Positions 6,952 through 15,211 of a DNA stretch of 64,000 nucleotides are shown piece by piece. Source of the stretch: CAZWCX01 sp964632945. Its GTDB lineage: Bacteria > Planctomycetota > MHYJ01 > WSZJ01 > CAZWCX01. Each line of letters opens with the position of its first letter. Position 1 is the first letter of the stretch. The stretch spans positions 3,097 to 67,096 of the forward strand of contig CAZWCX010000027.1 of assembly GCA_964632945.1 (NCBI GenBank), written 5' to 3'. A model generated the notes under the pieces. The model was not told the DNA's origin. It made no database searches and saw only the letters and a program-made list of their open reading frames with translations. The position numbers and the translations under genes are program-made.

Positions 6952-8478
6952 TCACACGTTCGGTTCCCCGGCGCCGCCGACGACTCCCGACGAGGGGGCG
7001 CAGTCGGCCCAGGCGCCGATCGCCTCGAGGACGACATCGCGGAAGTCCGCGCCCGGCTGTTCGAGCGCGATCTTCACGAGGCGGGTCGGGATCGAAGTTC
7101 CGGCGCGTGCCTGGAGTTCCTCCATGCCCTGCTGCACGGACGGATTTCCGAGGGCGATCAAGGTCAGCGGCTGCAGGCGTTGCAGGAGGGCGACCAGCCC
7201 GACCTGCGTCTGGACGCCGAAGGAGAGCCAGTCCCCCTGGCGCGGCGCAAGAATCACGAAGGAGGGGCGCCGCTGGAGCCAATCGAGGAAGGCCGCCGGC
7301 GCCGCCTGGTCGAGCAGGACGAGGTCGATCATGCGTTCGTTGCGGAGCGCGAAGAGGAGCGCGAGGGTCTGCACCGGTTCGATCAGGGTGGAGTGGATCT
7401 GGCGGTCGGTCAGGGGGGAAGCCAGCGCGGCCAGGGCCGCGGCGGCGGGTTCCGGATCGGCAATGAGCAGTCCGTGAAGCCGGGTACGGAAGGTGTCCAG
7501 GGTGCTGAATTCCCGCAGCGTTCCGGCGTGGAGGAGCTGGATCTCGCCGAGGGCGAACGGGTCGGAGACGGCGTCGGCGAACTCGAGGGCGACGAGAGGG
7601 TCGGGGACGGCGGCGGGAAGCTGGATCTGGCGGGCCGGGGCGAGGGATTCCTCGATCGGGACGGTCTCGCCCCCGCCGGCGATGGCGATCTCGCCGGCCC
7701 GGGCGCTGTCGAGACGGCGCGCCCCCTCCATGAGGAGGCCGGTGCAGGAGGCGGCGAGCGGCGGAACGCCCTCGACCGGATCGACGTCGCCGGGGGCGAA
7801 TTCGAACTGGCCCTGGGGCTCGCCGAGGATCGCGTAAAACGCCTCCTCGCCGATCACGTTGCCGAATGCGGCGTAGAGGATCCGGCCCTCACGGATCCGA
7901 ATCTCGGCGGCCGCGCGCGGGGTGACGACGGACAGGGTGCCGGTGCGCCGGCCGAGATCGAGAAGATTGATCAGGTCGGGAAACGACATCCCGGTGAAGT
8001 CGCCGGCGAGGTTGTAGCGGCGCTGTTGGAACGCCGCGCGCGAGGCATCGAGGCGCCGAACGGCGGCGTCGATTCGCGCCTTGAGTTCCGCCATCTCGTA
8101 GGGCTTGGTGACGTAGTCCTCGATCCCCAGTTCCAGGGCCTGAACTTTCGTTTCCAGCCGCGTATCGGAAGAGACGACGAGGAACGGAATCTGCCGGCAC
8201 CGTCCCTCGCGACGCACACGACGGAAGAGCTGAAATCCGTCCATATCGGGGAGGTGGAGGTCGCACAGGACGAGGTCGACGACGGTGAAGCCCAGGATGT
8301 CGAGGGCGGCCGCGCCGTCGTGGGCCACCTCGATGCGGTAGCCGGCGCGGGTGAGCTGGATTTCGAGGTAGCGGGAGCCGACCTTGTCGTCCTCGACGAC
8401 GAGGAGGGTCCGTCGGTCGGGTCCGGTCACGCTCTCGGTGACGGTGCCCGGTTTCGGCCTATATACCGAGTCCACCAT
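6952..8478 (-). CDS. Response regulator: REC domain plus DUF4388 (PATAN-like) and C-terminal region
   Basis: 508 residues. Residues 22-140 are a receiver domain: VVEDD acidic pocket, phospho-acceptor Asp in LVLCDLHLPDMDGF, Ser in FLVVSSDT and Lys in YVTKPYEMAEL. Residues 155-260 (FTGMSFPDLINLLDLGRRTG, then EIRIREGRILYAAFG and EEAFYAIL) are a DUF4388 domain, often found on regulators of surface motility and signalling. The remaining 240 residues are weakly defined. The start overlaps the end of the upstream Hpt-REC gene by 20 nt, pointing to translational coupling and a shared phosphorelay. No histidine kinase gene is adjacent. Confidence 0.85.
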   Translation of the reverse strand: MVDSVYRPKPGTVTESVTGPDRRTLLVVEDDKVGSRYLEIQLTRAGYRIEVAHDGAAALDILGFTVVDLVLCDLHLPDMDGFQLFRRVRREGRCRQIPFLVVSSDTRLETKVQALELGIEDYVTKPYEMAELKARIDAAVRRLDASRAAFQQRRYNLAGDFTGMSFPDLINLLDLGRRTGTLSVVTPRAAAEIRIREGRILYAAFGNVIGEEAFYAILGEPQGQFEFAPGDVDPVEGVPPLAASCTGLLMEGARRLDSARAGEIAIAGGGETVPIEESLAPARQIQLPAAVPDPLVALEFADAVSDPFALGEIQLLHAGTLREFSTLDTFRTRLHGLLIADPEPAAAALAALASPLTDRQIHSTLIEPVQTLALLFALRNERMIDLVLLDQAAPAAFLDWLQRRPSFVILAPRQGDWLSFGVQTQVGLVALLQRLQPLTLIALGNPSVQQGMEELQARAGTSIPTRLVKIALEQPGADFRDVVLEAIGAWADCAPSSGVVGGAGEPNV

Positions 8479-9676
8479 GGGAGACCAGTTTCTCCAGGAG
8501 CGCTTCGTGAGTAAAGGGTTTCGACAGCGTGTCGGCGGCGCCGGCCGTTTCCGCGGAGCGCCGATGTTTCTGGGCGGACCGGCTGGTGACGATGACGACC
8601 GGCAGGTTCTGCCATTCGGGCCGGCTGCGCAACTCGGCGAGGAGTCGGTAGCCGTGCATGCGGGGCATCTCGACGTCGGTGAAGACGAGGTCGGCGGGTT
8701 CCGCGCGGAGCAGGTCGAGCGCGACTCCGCCGTCCGGGGCAACGCGGAGGGGAACGCCGAGCTGGCCGAAGAGGCGCTGGGCGATCCGACGGGAGGGCAG
8801 GAAGTCGTCGACGTAGACGACGCGGATGCGGCCGAGTCGTTCGCGCAGCGCCGCGGACAGCTCGGGCGGGGCGGCCGGGGATCGGGCGGATCGCGGCGCG
8901 CGGCCGGCGTCGCCGCCGCCGGCGGCAACGGCGGCGGACGCGGTTTCCGATCCGAGCGGCGCAGACCGGGAATGGCGCGCGGGAACGACCTCCTCGATCC
9001 GCATGCCGACGGCGGCAAAGAGGGGGGCGGCCTTCTCCTTGATGCGCAAGCCGAGCGGGTCCGCTTCCAGACCCGCGTGCACGAAGTCCAGCATGCGCCC
9101 GGCCAGTCCGGCGAGCTTGAAGTCCCCTTCCAGCACGGCGTTTCCCTTGAGACCGTGAAGGAGCGCCCCCAGTTCCTCCCAGGCCGCCGCGCGACCGGAG
9201 CGGTCGAGAGTCAGGTCGGTCATCCGGACGAGCAACCCGCCCGCCTCTTCGCATTGCCGGCGAACCTCTCGTCCGAACGGCGAGTCGACGCGATCGGCGA
9301 CCGCGAACGCCTTACGGGTCTGGGTGTCCGGGACGAGGAGGTGAAGCGGCGGAAGCGCGCCGGCGTAGAGGATGCCGTCCGCCTGTTCGATGAGGCGCCG
9401 CAGGAGGTTCGAGCGGACCGGGAGGCCGAGCTGGATCGCCTCCCCGGCGGCGATCTGGAGGGAGGAAGCGAGGTGTCCGAGGTCATGCCGCCCGGCGCGG
9501 ATGCAGACGTCCTTGAGGCCGAAGCAGAGGCGTTCCACCCGGGCGAGGGCATCGCCGTCCGCGCGATTGAACATCAGGGCTTGGAGGCCGGCGCGCAATT
9601 CCTCGCGAGCGCGCGCCAACTCGAGATCGACCGGGTCCTGGGGCCGCGAGTCCGCGGCGGAGGAGGGATCCATCAC
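8459..9676 (-). CDS. Hpt-like and receiver-domain phosphorelay protein
   Basis: 405 residues. The N-terminal half holds helical Hpt-like regions: FGLKDVCIRAGRHDLGHLAS is degenerate, and ELGALLHGLKGNAVLEGDF has the His-x-x-Lys-Gly pattern of phosphotransfer domains. A Pro/Ala linker leads to a C-terminal REC domain (VVYVDD, LVFTDVEMPRMHGY with the phospho-Asp, VVIVTSRS, TLSKPF with the Lys). This is the layout of a CheA/CheY hybrid lacking the ATPase domain, so it should relay phosphate from an unlinked kinase. Its stop lies inside the next gene's start region. The partner 6952..8478 is the obvious downstream acceptor. Confidence 0.8.
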   Translation of the reverse strand: MMDPSSAADSRPQDPVDLELARAREELRAGLQALMFNRADGDALARVERLCFGLKDVCIRAGRHDLGHLASSLQIAAGEAIQLGLPVRSNLLRRLIEQADGILYAGALPPLHLLVPDTQTRKAFAVADRVDSPFGREVRRQCEEAGGLLVRMTDLTLDRSGRAAAWEELGALLHGLKGNAVLEGDFKLAGLAGRMLDFVHAGLEADPLGLRIKEKAAPLFAAVGMRIEEVVPARHSRSAPLGSETASAAVAAGGGDAGRAPRSARSPAAPPELSAALRERLGRIRVVYVDDFLPSRRIAQRLFGQLGVPLRVAPDGGVALDLLRAEPADLVFTDVEMPRMHGYRLLAELRSRPEWQNLPVVIVTSRSAQKHRRSAETAGAADTLSKPFTHEALLEKLVSHGGLGI

Positions 9677-9781
9677 CGCCTCGAGTCCTCGTCCGGAGGG
9701 TGACCACGACGATCGGCGGAGTGGCCGCGCCGAGACTCGACTCCCGCCGGCGGACCGGAATCCGGCAGCCGCCGGCCACGA

Positions 9782-11983
9782 TCAGCGTTTGGTGCTTTCC
9801 CCGCCCTTGTCGTTGACGCCGGTCTTCTCGACCTCGAAGGTTCGATCGGCGAACTTCCGGTACTCGTCGAATGCGCCCGCCGTGCCCCCGCCCCGTTTCA
9901 GCGACTCCACGATCGCGGCCTGGAGCTGAACATCATCCTCCCAGTCGGCCAGCATCTCGACCTTGTACTCCCAGGCGATCATGCGGCGGACGTGCTGGCG
10001 CAGCAACTGGCGGACCTCGTCCGGCTCGAGCTTGGTTTTCACGCCGGCGACGAAGTTGTCATGCCCCGGATAGCGCGACAGGTCCCAGCCGTCGAAATCG
10101 GCGAGCTTGCGGAACGTGTCCTTGTTGGCCGGGAAATTGGCCGACCACCACTTGTCGAGCTCGCCGCTGTCGAGGATGCGCGCGAATTCCGCATCCTTCC
10201 AGAAGTCCGGACGGGGCGGCTTCACCTCCAGGTCGGGCGCAATCCCCCCCTCCCCTTCCTTCCCCGGCTCCTTGTGCGGCGTGCGACCGCCGGGGAGGAA
10301 GTATTTGTGCACCGTCAGACGCATGGCCGCCTCTTCCCGCGTCGCCTTGAGGGGGATGATGTGCTGGACGCTCCCCTTGCCGAAGGAGCGCTCCCCGATC
10401 AGGAACCCGCGCTTGTGATCATGGAGGCAGCCGGAAAAGATCTCCGCCGCGCTCGCCGACCCGCCGTTGATGAGGATGGTGATCGGGAGGTCGATCTGGT
10501 CCGGGCGCTCGGTGAAGAGCGAGTCGATGATCTTGCCGTTGCGGTCGCGGGTGGTGACGATGAGCTTGTCGGCTTCGAGGAACTGGTCGACCACCTCGCA
10601 CGCGCCCTTCAGGTAGCCGCCCGGGTTCCCGCGCACGTCGAGGATGAGCGAGGTGATGCCGCCGCCGCGCAGGGTGGTCAGGCAACGCGCGAGTTCCTCC
10701 GAGGTCGTGTTGCCGAAGGAGGTGATCTGGATGTAGCCGATCTTTCCCGGCAGGATCGTGGCCTTGGCGGTATCGATTTGCAGCGACTCGCGGGTGATCA
10801 CGTAGTCGCGCGGCTCGGTCCAGCCGCGGCGGTACACCTTGAGCGTGACCGTCGTGCCGGGATCCCCCTTGAGGCCGACGACGACATCGTCGAGGTCCTT
10901 CTGCCAGGTGGATTTCCCCTCAACCTCGCGGATCTGGTCGAGCGGTCGGAGGCCGGCCTTGTCGACGGGACCGCCGAAGACGGGGCGTTCGATGGTGAGC
11001 CAGCCGCCCTTCGCGCTCACGTGGGCGCCGATGCCCGCATACTTCATTTCGATCCCTTCCTTGAGCTTCCGACGCTCCTTGGGATCGAGGAAGGCGCTGA
11101 ATTTGTCGAGGCTGCCGCCGATGCCGTGGGCGGCCGCATCGACGAGTTTCTGCGGCGTGAGGTCTGGGTCGGCGGCGTCGGCGTATTGGGAGAAGATCAG
11201 GTCCATGACCTCCTCGAGGACCTTGAAATCGTATTTCGAGGGGGTCGAGGCGACGGGAAGCTGCCGTTTTTCGTTGTAGTCGGCGAGGCGCTTGATTTCG
11301 AGGTAGAGCCGGGCCCGCTCGCCCCGCGGGGTCGGCACCCGGGCGAGTTCCTCGAGCGCGCGCTCCGCGGCGTCGAAGTTCCCCGTGTCGGCGAGGGCGA
11401 AGGCGGCCGCCTCGCGTACGGCCGGGTCGGCGGAGGCGAGCAGGTCCTTGAGTTCGCGCGTGCCTGCCGTGTTGCCGCTCACGAAGTAGAGAGAGCGGGA
11501 GATCGCGATTTTCGCGCGGGCATCGGAGGTCGAGTCGAGGATCTCCAGCAATTCGTCGCCGAGGACCTCGGTATCGCCGTAGTCGTAGTCGTTGCGGACC
11601 AGCAGGATGAGCGTCTCCGCGGCGAGGATCTGCGCGGCCGGGACGCGGTCCTTCATGACCGCGATGAGGGCTCGTACCGCCTCGGCCTTTTTCTCGAATT
11701 GGCTGTAGAGGACCTTGGCGCAGCCAATGCGCGCCTTGGCCTCGGACCGTTTGAGGCCCGCCTCGACCACCGGCAAGGCGTCCTTGCCGAGCGCCTCGAC
11801 GGCGGTCACGGCGGTCCAGAAGGCTTCCCCCTCGGACTGGACAATCTGTTGCAGCAGGCGATCTGGGTCGCGAGGCCGATCCTGAGCGGGGACGGGGAGG
11901 GCGATCGCCGCGAGGAGAAGTGCGATCGCGCAGGAGAGGAAGCGGGGCCGAGCGGTGGGCGCGAGGGAGCGCGCGAGAGTCAT
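9782..11983 (-). CDS. Exported HEAT-repeat plus PDZ S41 (C-terminal processing) protease
   Basis: 733 residues from ATG 11983 (AGGAGA six nt upstream). A signal peptide (FLSCAIALLLAAIALPVPAQ) precedes HEAT-like repeats up to about residue 235. A PDZ domain (GIGAHVSAKGGWLTIERPVF, GPVDKAGLRPLDQI) and the S41 peptidase domain (ITSLILDVRGNPGGYL) follow. The catalytic dyad is visible: Ser511 in GGSASAAEIF and Lys536 in RSFGKGSVQ. The C-terminal 120 residues are charged and helical. Ctp proteases cleave or activate envelope proteins. Fusion to HEAT repeats is uncommon outside planctomycete-like genomes and probably recruits substrates. It is divergent from the kinase gene, with a shared 180-bp promoter region. 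Confidence 0.9.
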   Translation of the reverse strand: MTLARSLAPTARPRFLSCAIALLLAAIALPVPAQDRPRDPDRLLQQIVQSEGEAFWTAVTAVEALGKDALPVVEAGLKRSEAKARIGCAKVLYSQFEKKAEAVRALIAVMKDRVPAAQILAAETLILLVRNDYDYGDTEVLGDELLEILDSTSDARAKIAISRSLYFVSGNTAGTRELKDLLASADPAVREAAAFALADTGNFDAAERALEELARVPTPRGERARLYLEIKRLADYNEKRQLPVASTPSKYDFKVLEEVMDLIFSQYADAADPDLTPQKLVDAAAHGIGGSLDKFSAFLDPKERRKLKEGIEMKYAGIGAHVSAKGGWLTIERPVFGGPVDKAGLRPLDQIREVEGKSTWQKDLDDVVVGLKGDPGTTVTLKVYRRGWTEPRDYVITRESLQIDTAKATILPGKIGYIQITSFGNTTSEELARCLTTLRGGGITSLILDVRGNPGGYLKGACEVVDQFLEADKLIVTTRDRNGKIIDSLFTERPDQIDLPITILINGGSASAAEIFSGCLHDHKRGFLIGERSFGKGSVQHIIPLKATREEAAMRLTVHKYFLPGGRTPHKEPGKEGEGGIAPDLEVKPPRPDFWKDAEFARILDSGELDKWWSANFPANKDTFRKLADFDGWDLSRYPGHDNFVAGVKTKLEPDEVRQLLRQHVRRMIAWEYKVEMLADWEDDVQLQAAIVESLKRGGGTAGAFDEYRKFADRTFEVEKTGVNDKGGESTKR

Positions 11984-12054
11984 GTAGAATCTCCTGTGGC
12001 CTCGGGCTCGGCGGAGGTCGCGCACGGCCTGGACCGCCGAAAGCAGGACGATCG

Positions 12055-12084
12055 ATTATAGGCCGGGCGTCGGGAGAGGCACAA
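12055..12084 (-). promoter_or_regulatory. Promoter of the HEAT-S41 protease gene
   Basis: On the minus strand: TTGTGC (12084-12079), an 18-nt spacer and a perfect TATAAT (12060-12055). The predicted transcript starts near 12048, giving a leader of about 65 nt. Confidence 0.6.
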
Positions 12085-12105
12085 GACATTCCTCGCGGAG
12101 GATGC

Positions 12106-12134
12106 TTCCCGACCGGCCGCGGCGCCGCTATACT
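12106..12134 (+). promoter_or_regulatory. Promoter of the Ser/Thr kinase gene
   Basis: TTCCCG (12106-12111, weak -35), 17-nt spacer, TATACT (12129-12134). The predicted start near 12141 gives a leader of about 22 nt that contains TGGAGAGA before ATG 12163. It diverges from the protease promoter. Confidence 0.5.
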
Positions 12135-12162
12135 GGGGCTCGCATCCGGTTGGAGAGAATCG

Positions 12163-15100
12163 ATGAGCCCCCCCTCCCCCCTGGGCGTCCTGGCGGTGGA
12201 ACTCGGCTTCGTCACGCCCGAGGCGCTCGACGCGTGCATCGCGCTGCAACGGGAGGAGGGCGGCACCCGCGGATTGGGACGAATCCTGCTCGAGCGCGGC
12301 CTGGTGACGGAGCTGCAGCTTTCCTATCTGCTTTCCGCCCATGCGAACGCGTTCCATGACCTGGAGCGCTACGCGCGTGCCAAGACCCAGGACCTGGTGC
12401 TGAAGGAGGCCCTCGCCGCAGGCCTGTCGCTTCCCGAGGCCGCGCTGCTCGGGTGTCTGCGCGACCAGGCGGAGATGGAGCGGCGCGGGAAGCGGGCGCG
12501 CCTGGCGCTCCTGCTGACGGCGCGTGGAGTGGCCGACTTCCCGGAGATGGAGGCGGCGCTGGAATCGATCGGCGACGAACGCCGGGTCTGCCGCGCGTGC
12601 GGGGCGCTGGTGGACGGGGCCGGCGACGCGGAGGAGGACCGATGTCCGGACTGTGATGCGGGGATCCCGCCGCGATCGACGGCGGCCGCGGACTTCCCGG
12701 CGACCCGTCGCCCGGGCGAAGGCGGGACCGGAGACGCCGCCGGGCCGCCGACGCGCGTCCGCGGCGACCTGCCGGCAACTCGCTCCGGCGATGCCGCCCC
12801 GGCGACCCGTGTGCGCGACGACGCGCCCGCCACCCGGGCGAGCGAAGCTTCCCCACCGACCCGCGCGCGCACGGACGTTCCCGCCCCGCAGGCAGACGAA
12901 GGCGCGCCGTCGACCCGGGCGGGCGCGGATCGGGAAGGGGCGCGCGGCGGCTCCGGGGATCCCGCGACTTCGGCCGGGGAGTCCGTCCCGCCCACCAGAA
13001 TGCACGCCCCCGATGACGCGTACGCGACCAGGGCGGGGGCCCGCGACGCGGCCGCACCGACGCGGGCATCGCGTCCCCCCGCGCTCGAAACCCAGGGGGA
13101 CGAACCCGCCGCAGCCGACGCCGACGTGCGACCCCGGGACCGATCGGACGAAACGCGCGCGAGATCTGCGGATGCGGCCCCGCAGACCCGCCTGCGCCCC
13201 TTCGGCGCGGAACCGGATCCCGCCGCGGGTCGCGGCGGCGCGCCGCCCACCACCGCGCACGCCTCCCCCAGCGAGATGGCGCCCCCGCTCGAATCCGCCG
13301 CGCCGCCGCCCCAGCCCGTCTCCGCCGCCGACCTCATCGGCGACGGCACCCCCTTCGGAAAGTACCGCGTCATCGAGGAAATCTCCCGCGGCGGCATGGG
13401 CATCGTCTACAAGGCGGTCCAGCCCGGCATCGGCCGCACCGTCGCCCTCAAGATCCTCCTCACCGAGGGTCCGCCCACCGAACTCGAAATCAAACGCTTC
13501 CAGCGCGAAGCCACGGCCGCCGCCAACCTGCGTCACCCGAACATCGTCTCCGTCATCGACGTCGGCGTCGAGGACGGGATGCCCTACATGACCATGGAGT
13601 ACATCAACGGCCCATCGCTCGCCACCGCCATCCACCGGGAGCGCCTGCCCCTGCGCCGATCGCTGGAGATCGTCCGCGACGTCTCCCAGGCGATCGATTT
13701 CGCCCACAAGAAGGGGATCATCCATCGCGACATCAAGCCGGGCAACGTGCTGCTCACCTCCGAAGGGCGACCGATGATCACCGACTTCGGGCTCGCCAAG
13801 CAGCTCGATTCCGCTTCCCACCTGACCAAGACCGGGACCGCGCTCGGAACGCCGTCGTACATGGCCCCGGAACAGGCCGAAGGGGATGCGCGCAAGGTCG
13901 ACCATCGCGCCGACGTCTACGGACTCGGCGCGGTCCTCTACCACTTGCTCTGCGGCTTCGCCCCCTTCAAGGGGGACACCACGGTTCAGACCCTCTACAA
14001 GGTGCTCACCCAGGACGCCCCCCGTCCCACGCGGGTGGTGCCGAGCATCCCCGCCGAAGTGGAAACGATCTGCCTCAAGGCGATGGAGAAGAGCATCCCG
14101 CGCCGCTACCAGAGCGCCGCGGAACTGGCGCAGGACATCGAACGGTACCTGCACGGCGAACCGATCCTGGCCCAGCGGCCGACCTTCGCCCAGCAGCTGG
14201 GGCGGCGACTGAAGCGCCATCGCGTGGCCACGGTGACCGTGGCGCTCTCCCTCGCGTTCGTCGGCTGGATCACCTGGGACAAGATGGACGAATCGCGACT
14301 GGCGCGGCGCCAGCAGGAGGATCTCGCGCGGCAACTGCAGCAGATCACCGAAACGAAGCGGCGTGAGTACGAGCGCGAGAAGCGGAAGATCGAGGACCAG
14401 ATGAAGGCGCTGCTCGCCAACCCGGGCGGAAAAGGCGGCGTCCCGGGGACGGTCCCGAGCGCTTCCGACGATCCCAGCACGCCCGAAGAATTGCTGCGCC
14501 GGGGGCTGAAATTCAAACAGGAAAAACACCTGGAACAGGCGGTACGGGACTTCTCCAGCGGATTGGCGATGGAGCCGACGGACGCCGCCACGGCGGCGGG
14601 TCTGCTGGCGCATCGCGCCTTCACGTACATCGAAATGGCGAAGGCCGACCTGGCCCTCGCCGATCTCGATCGCCTGCTCGAACACGACGAACTCGAGGCG
14701 GGGACCCGGCTCGCGGCCCGCATCTACCGCGGCCTCCTCCGCCTGGAACGCGACGAGTTCCAGGCCGCGGTCGACGATCTCACGGCGGCCCTTGCTCTGG
14801 ACCCGACCAACCGCTCCGCGCTCGTCCACCGGGGCATCGCCCTCGTCCAGGCGGCGCAGTACGACGCCGCGATGGCGGATTTCGACCGCACCCTCGCCGA
14901 TCCGGGGGCCGAGCCGCCGGACCGGCTGCGCGCGCTCATCTTCCGGGCCCTCTGTCATCACGGTCGCCGCGACTACAAACGCGCCGTCGACGACGGCAAC
15001 CTGGCGCTTCAGATCGATCCGACTTCCACGCAGGCGCTCACCAACCGCGGCATCGCCCACCTGTGCGGCGGCGACATCGACCGCGCCATCGCCGACCTGG

Positions 15101-15195
15101 AGCGCGCGATCTCCCTCGCCCCCTCGGACCCGTTCGCCACCCCGGCCCTGGAGCTGGCCCGCAAACTGCAAAACCGTCTGTCCACCAGGCAATAA
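12163..15195 (+). CDS. Membrane Ser/Thr protein kinase with PxTR-repeat linker and C-terminal TPRs
   Basis: 1010 residues. The N-terminal 130 residues are helical (GVLAVELGFVTPEALDACIA), followed by a zinc-ribbon-like CRACG...CPDCD. A long disordered linker (about 180-370) repeats P-x-T-R eleven times. The kinase domain spans 398-665: glycine loop SRGGMGIVYKA, VALKIL lysine, HRDIKPGN catalytic loop, TDFG, and APEQAEGDARKVDHRADVYGLG. One transmembrane helix (about 688-705) is followed by a coiled coil (TKRREYEREKRKIEDQM) and TPRs from about 775 to the end. This is the Pkn2/PASTA-less type common in planctomycetes and myxobacteria. TPRs should face the periplasm as sensor or scaffold. The LRR gene starts 16 nt downstream. 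Confidence 0.93.
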   Translation: MSPPSPLGVLAVELGFVTPEALDACIALQREEGGTRGLGRILLERGLVTELQLSYLLSAHANAFHDLERYARAKTQDLVLKEALAAGLSLPEAALLGCLRDQAEMERRGKRARLALLLTARGVADFPEMEAALESIGDERRVCRACGALVDGAGDAEEDRCPDCDAGIPPRSTAAADFPATRRPGEGGTGDAAGPPTRVRGDLPATRSGDAAPATRVRDDAPATRASEASPPTRARTDVPAPQADEGAPSTRAGADREGARGGSGDPATSAGESVPPTRMHAPDDAYATRAGARDAAAPTRASRPPALETQGDEPAAADADVRPRDRSDETRARSADAAPQTRLRPFGAEPDPAAGRGGAPPTTAHASPSEMAPPLESAAPPPQPVSAADLIGDGTPFGKYRVIEEISRGGMGIVYKAVQPGIGRTVALKILLTEGPPTELEIKRFQREATAAANLRHPNIVSVIDVGVEDGMPYMTMEYINGPSLATAIHRERLPLRRSLEIVRDVSQAIDFAHKKGIIHRDIKPGNVLLTSEGRPMITDFGLAKQLDSASHLTKTGTALGTPSYMAPEQAEGDARKVDHRADVYGLGAVLYHLLCGFAPFKGDTTVQTLYKVLTQDAPRPTRVVPSIPAEVETICLKAMEKSIPRRYQSAAELAQDIERYLHGEPILAQRPTFAQQLGRRLKRHRVATVTVALSLAFVGWITWDKMDESRLARRQQEDLARQLQQITETKRREYEREKRKIEDQMKALLANPGGKGGVPGTVPSASDDPSTPEELLRRGLKFKQEKHLEQAVRDFSSGLAMEPTDAATAAGLLAHRAFTYIEMAKADLALADLDRLLEHDELEAGTRLAARIYRGLLRLERDEFQAAVDDLTAALALDPTNRSALVHRGIALVQAAQYDAAMADFDRTLADPGAEPPDRLRALIFRALCHHGRRDYKRAVDDGNLALQIDPTSTQALTNRGIAHLCGGDIDRAIADLERAISLAPSDPFATPALELARKLQNRLSTRQ

Positions 15196-15211
15196 CCCGC
15201 GCAAGGCCGCC

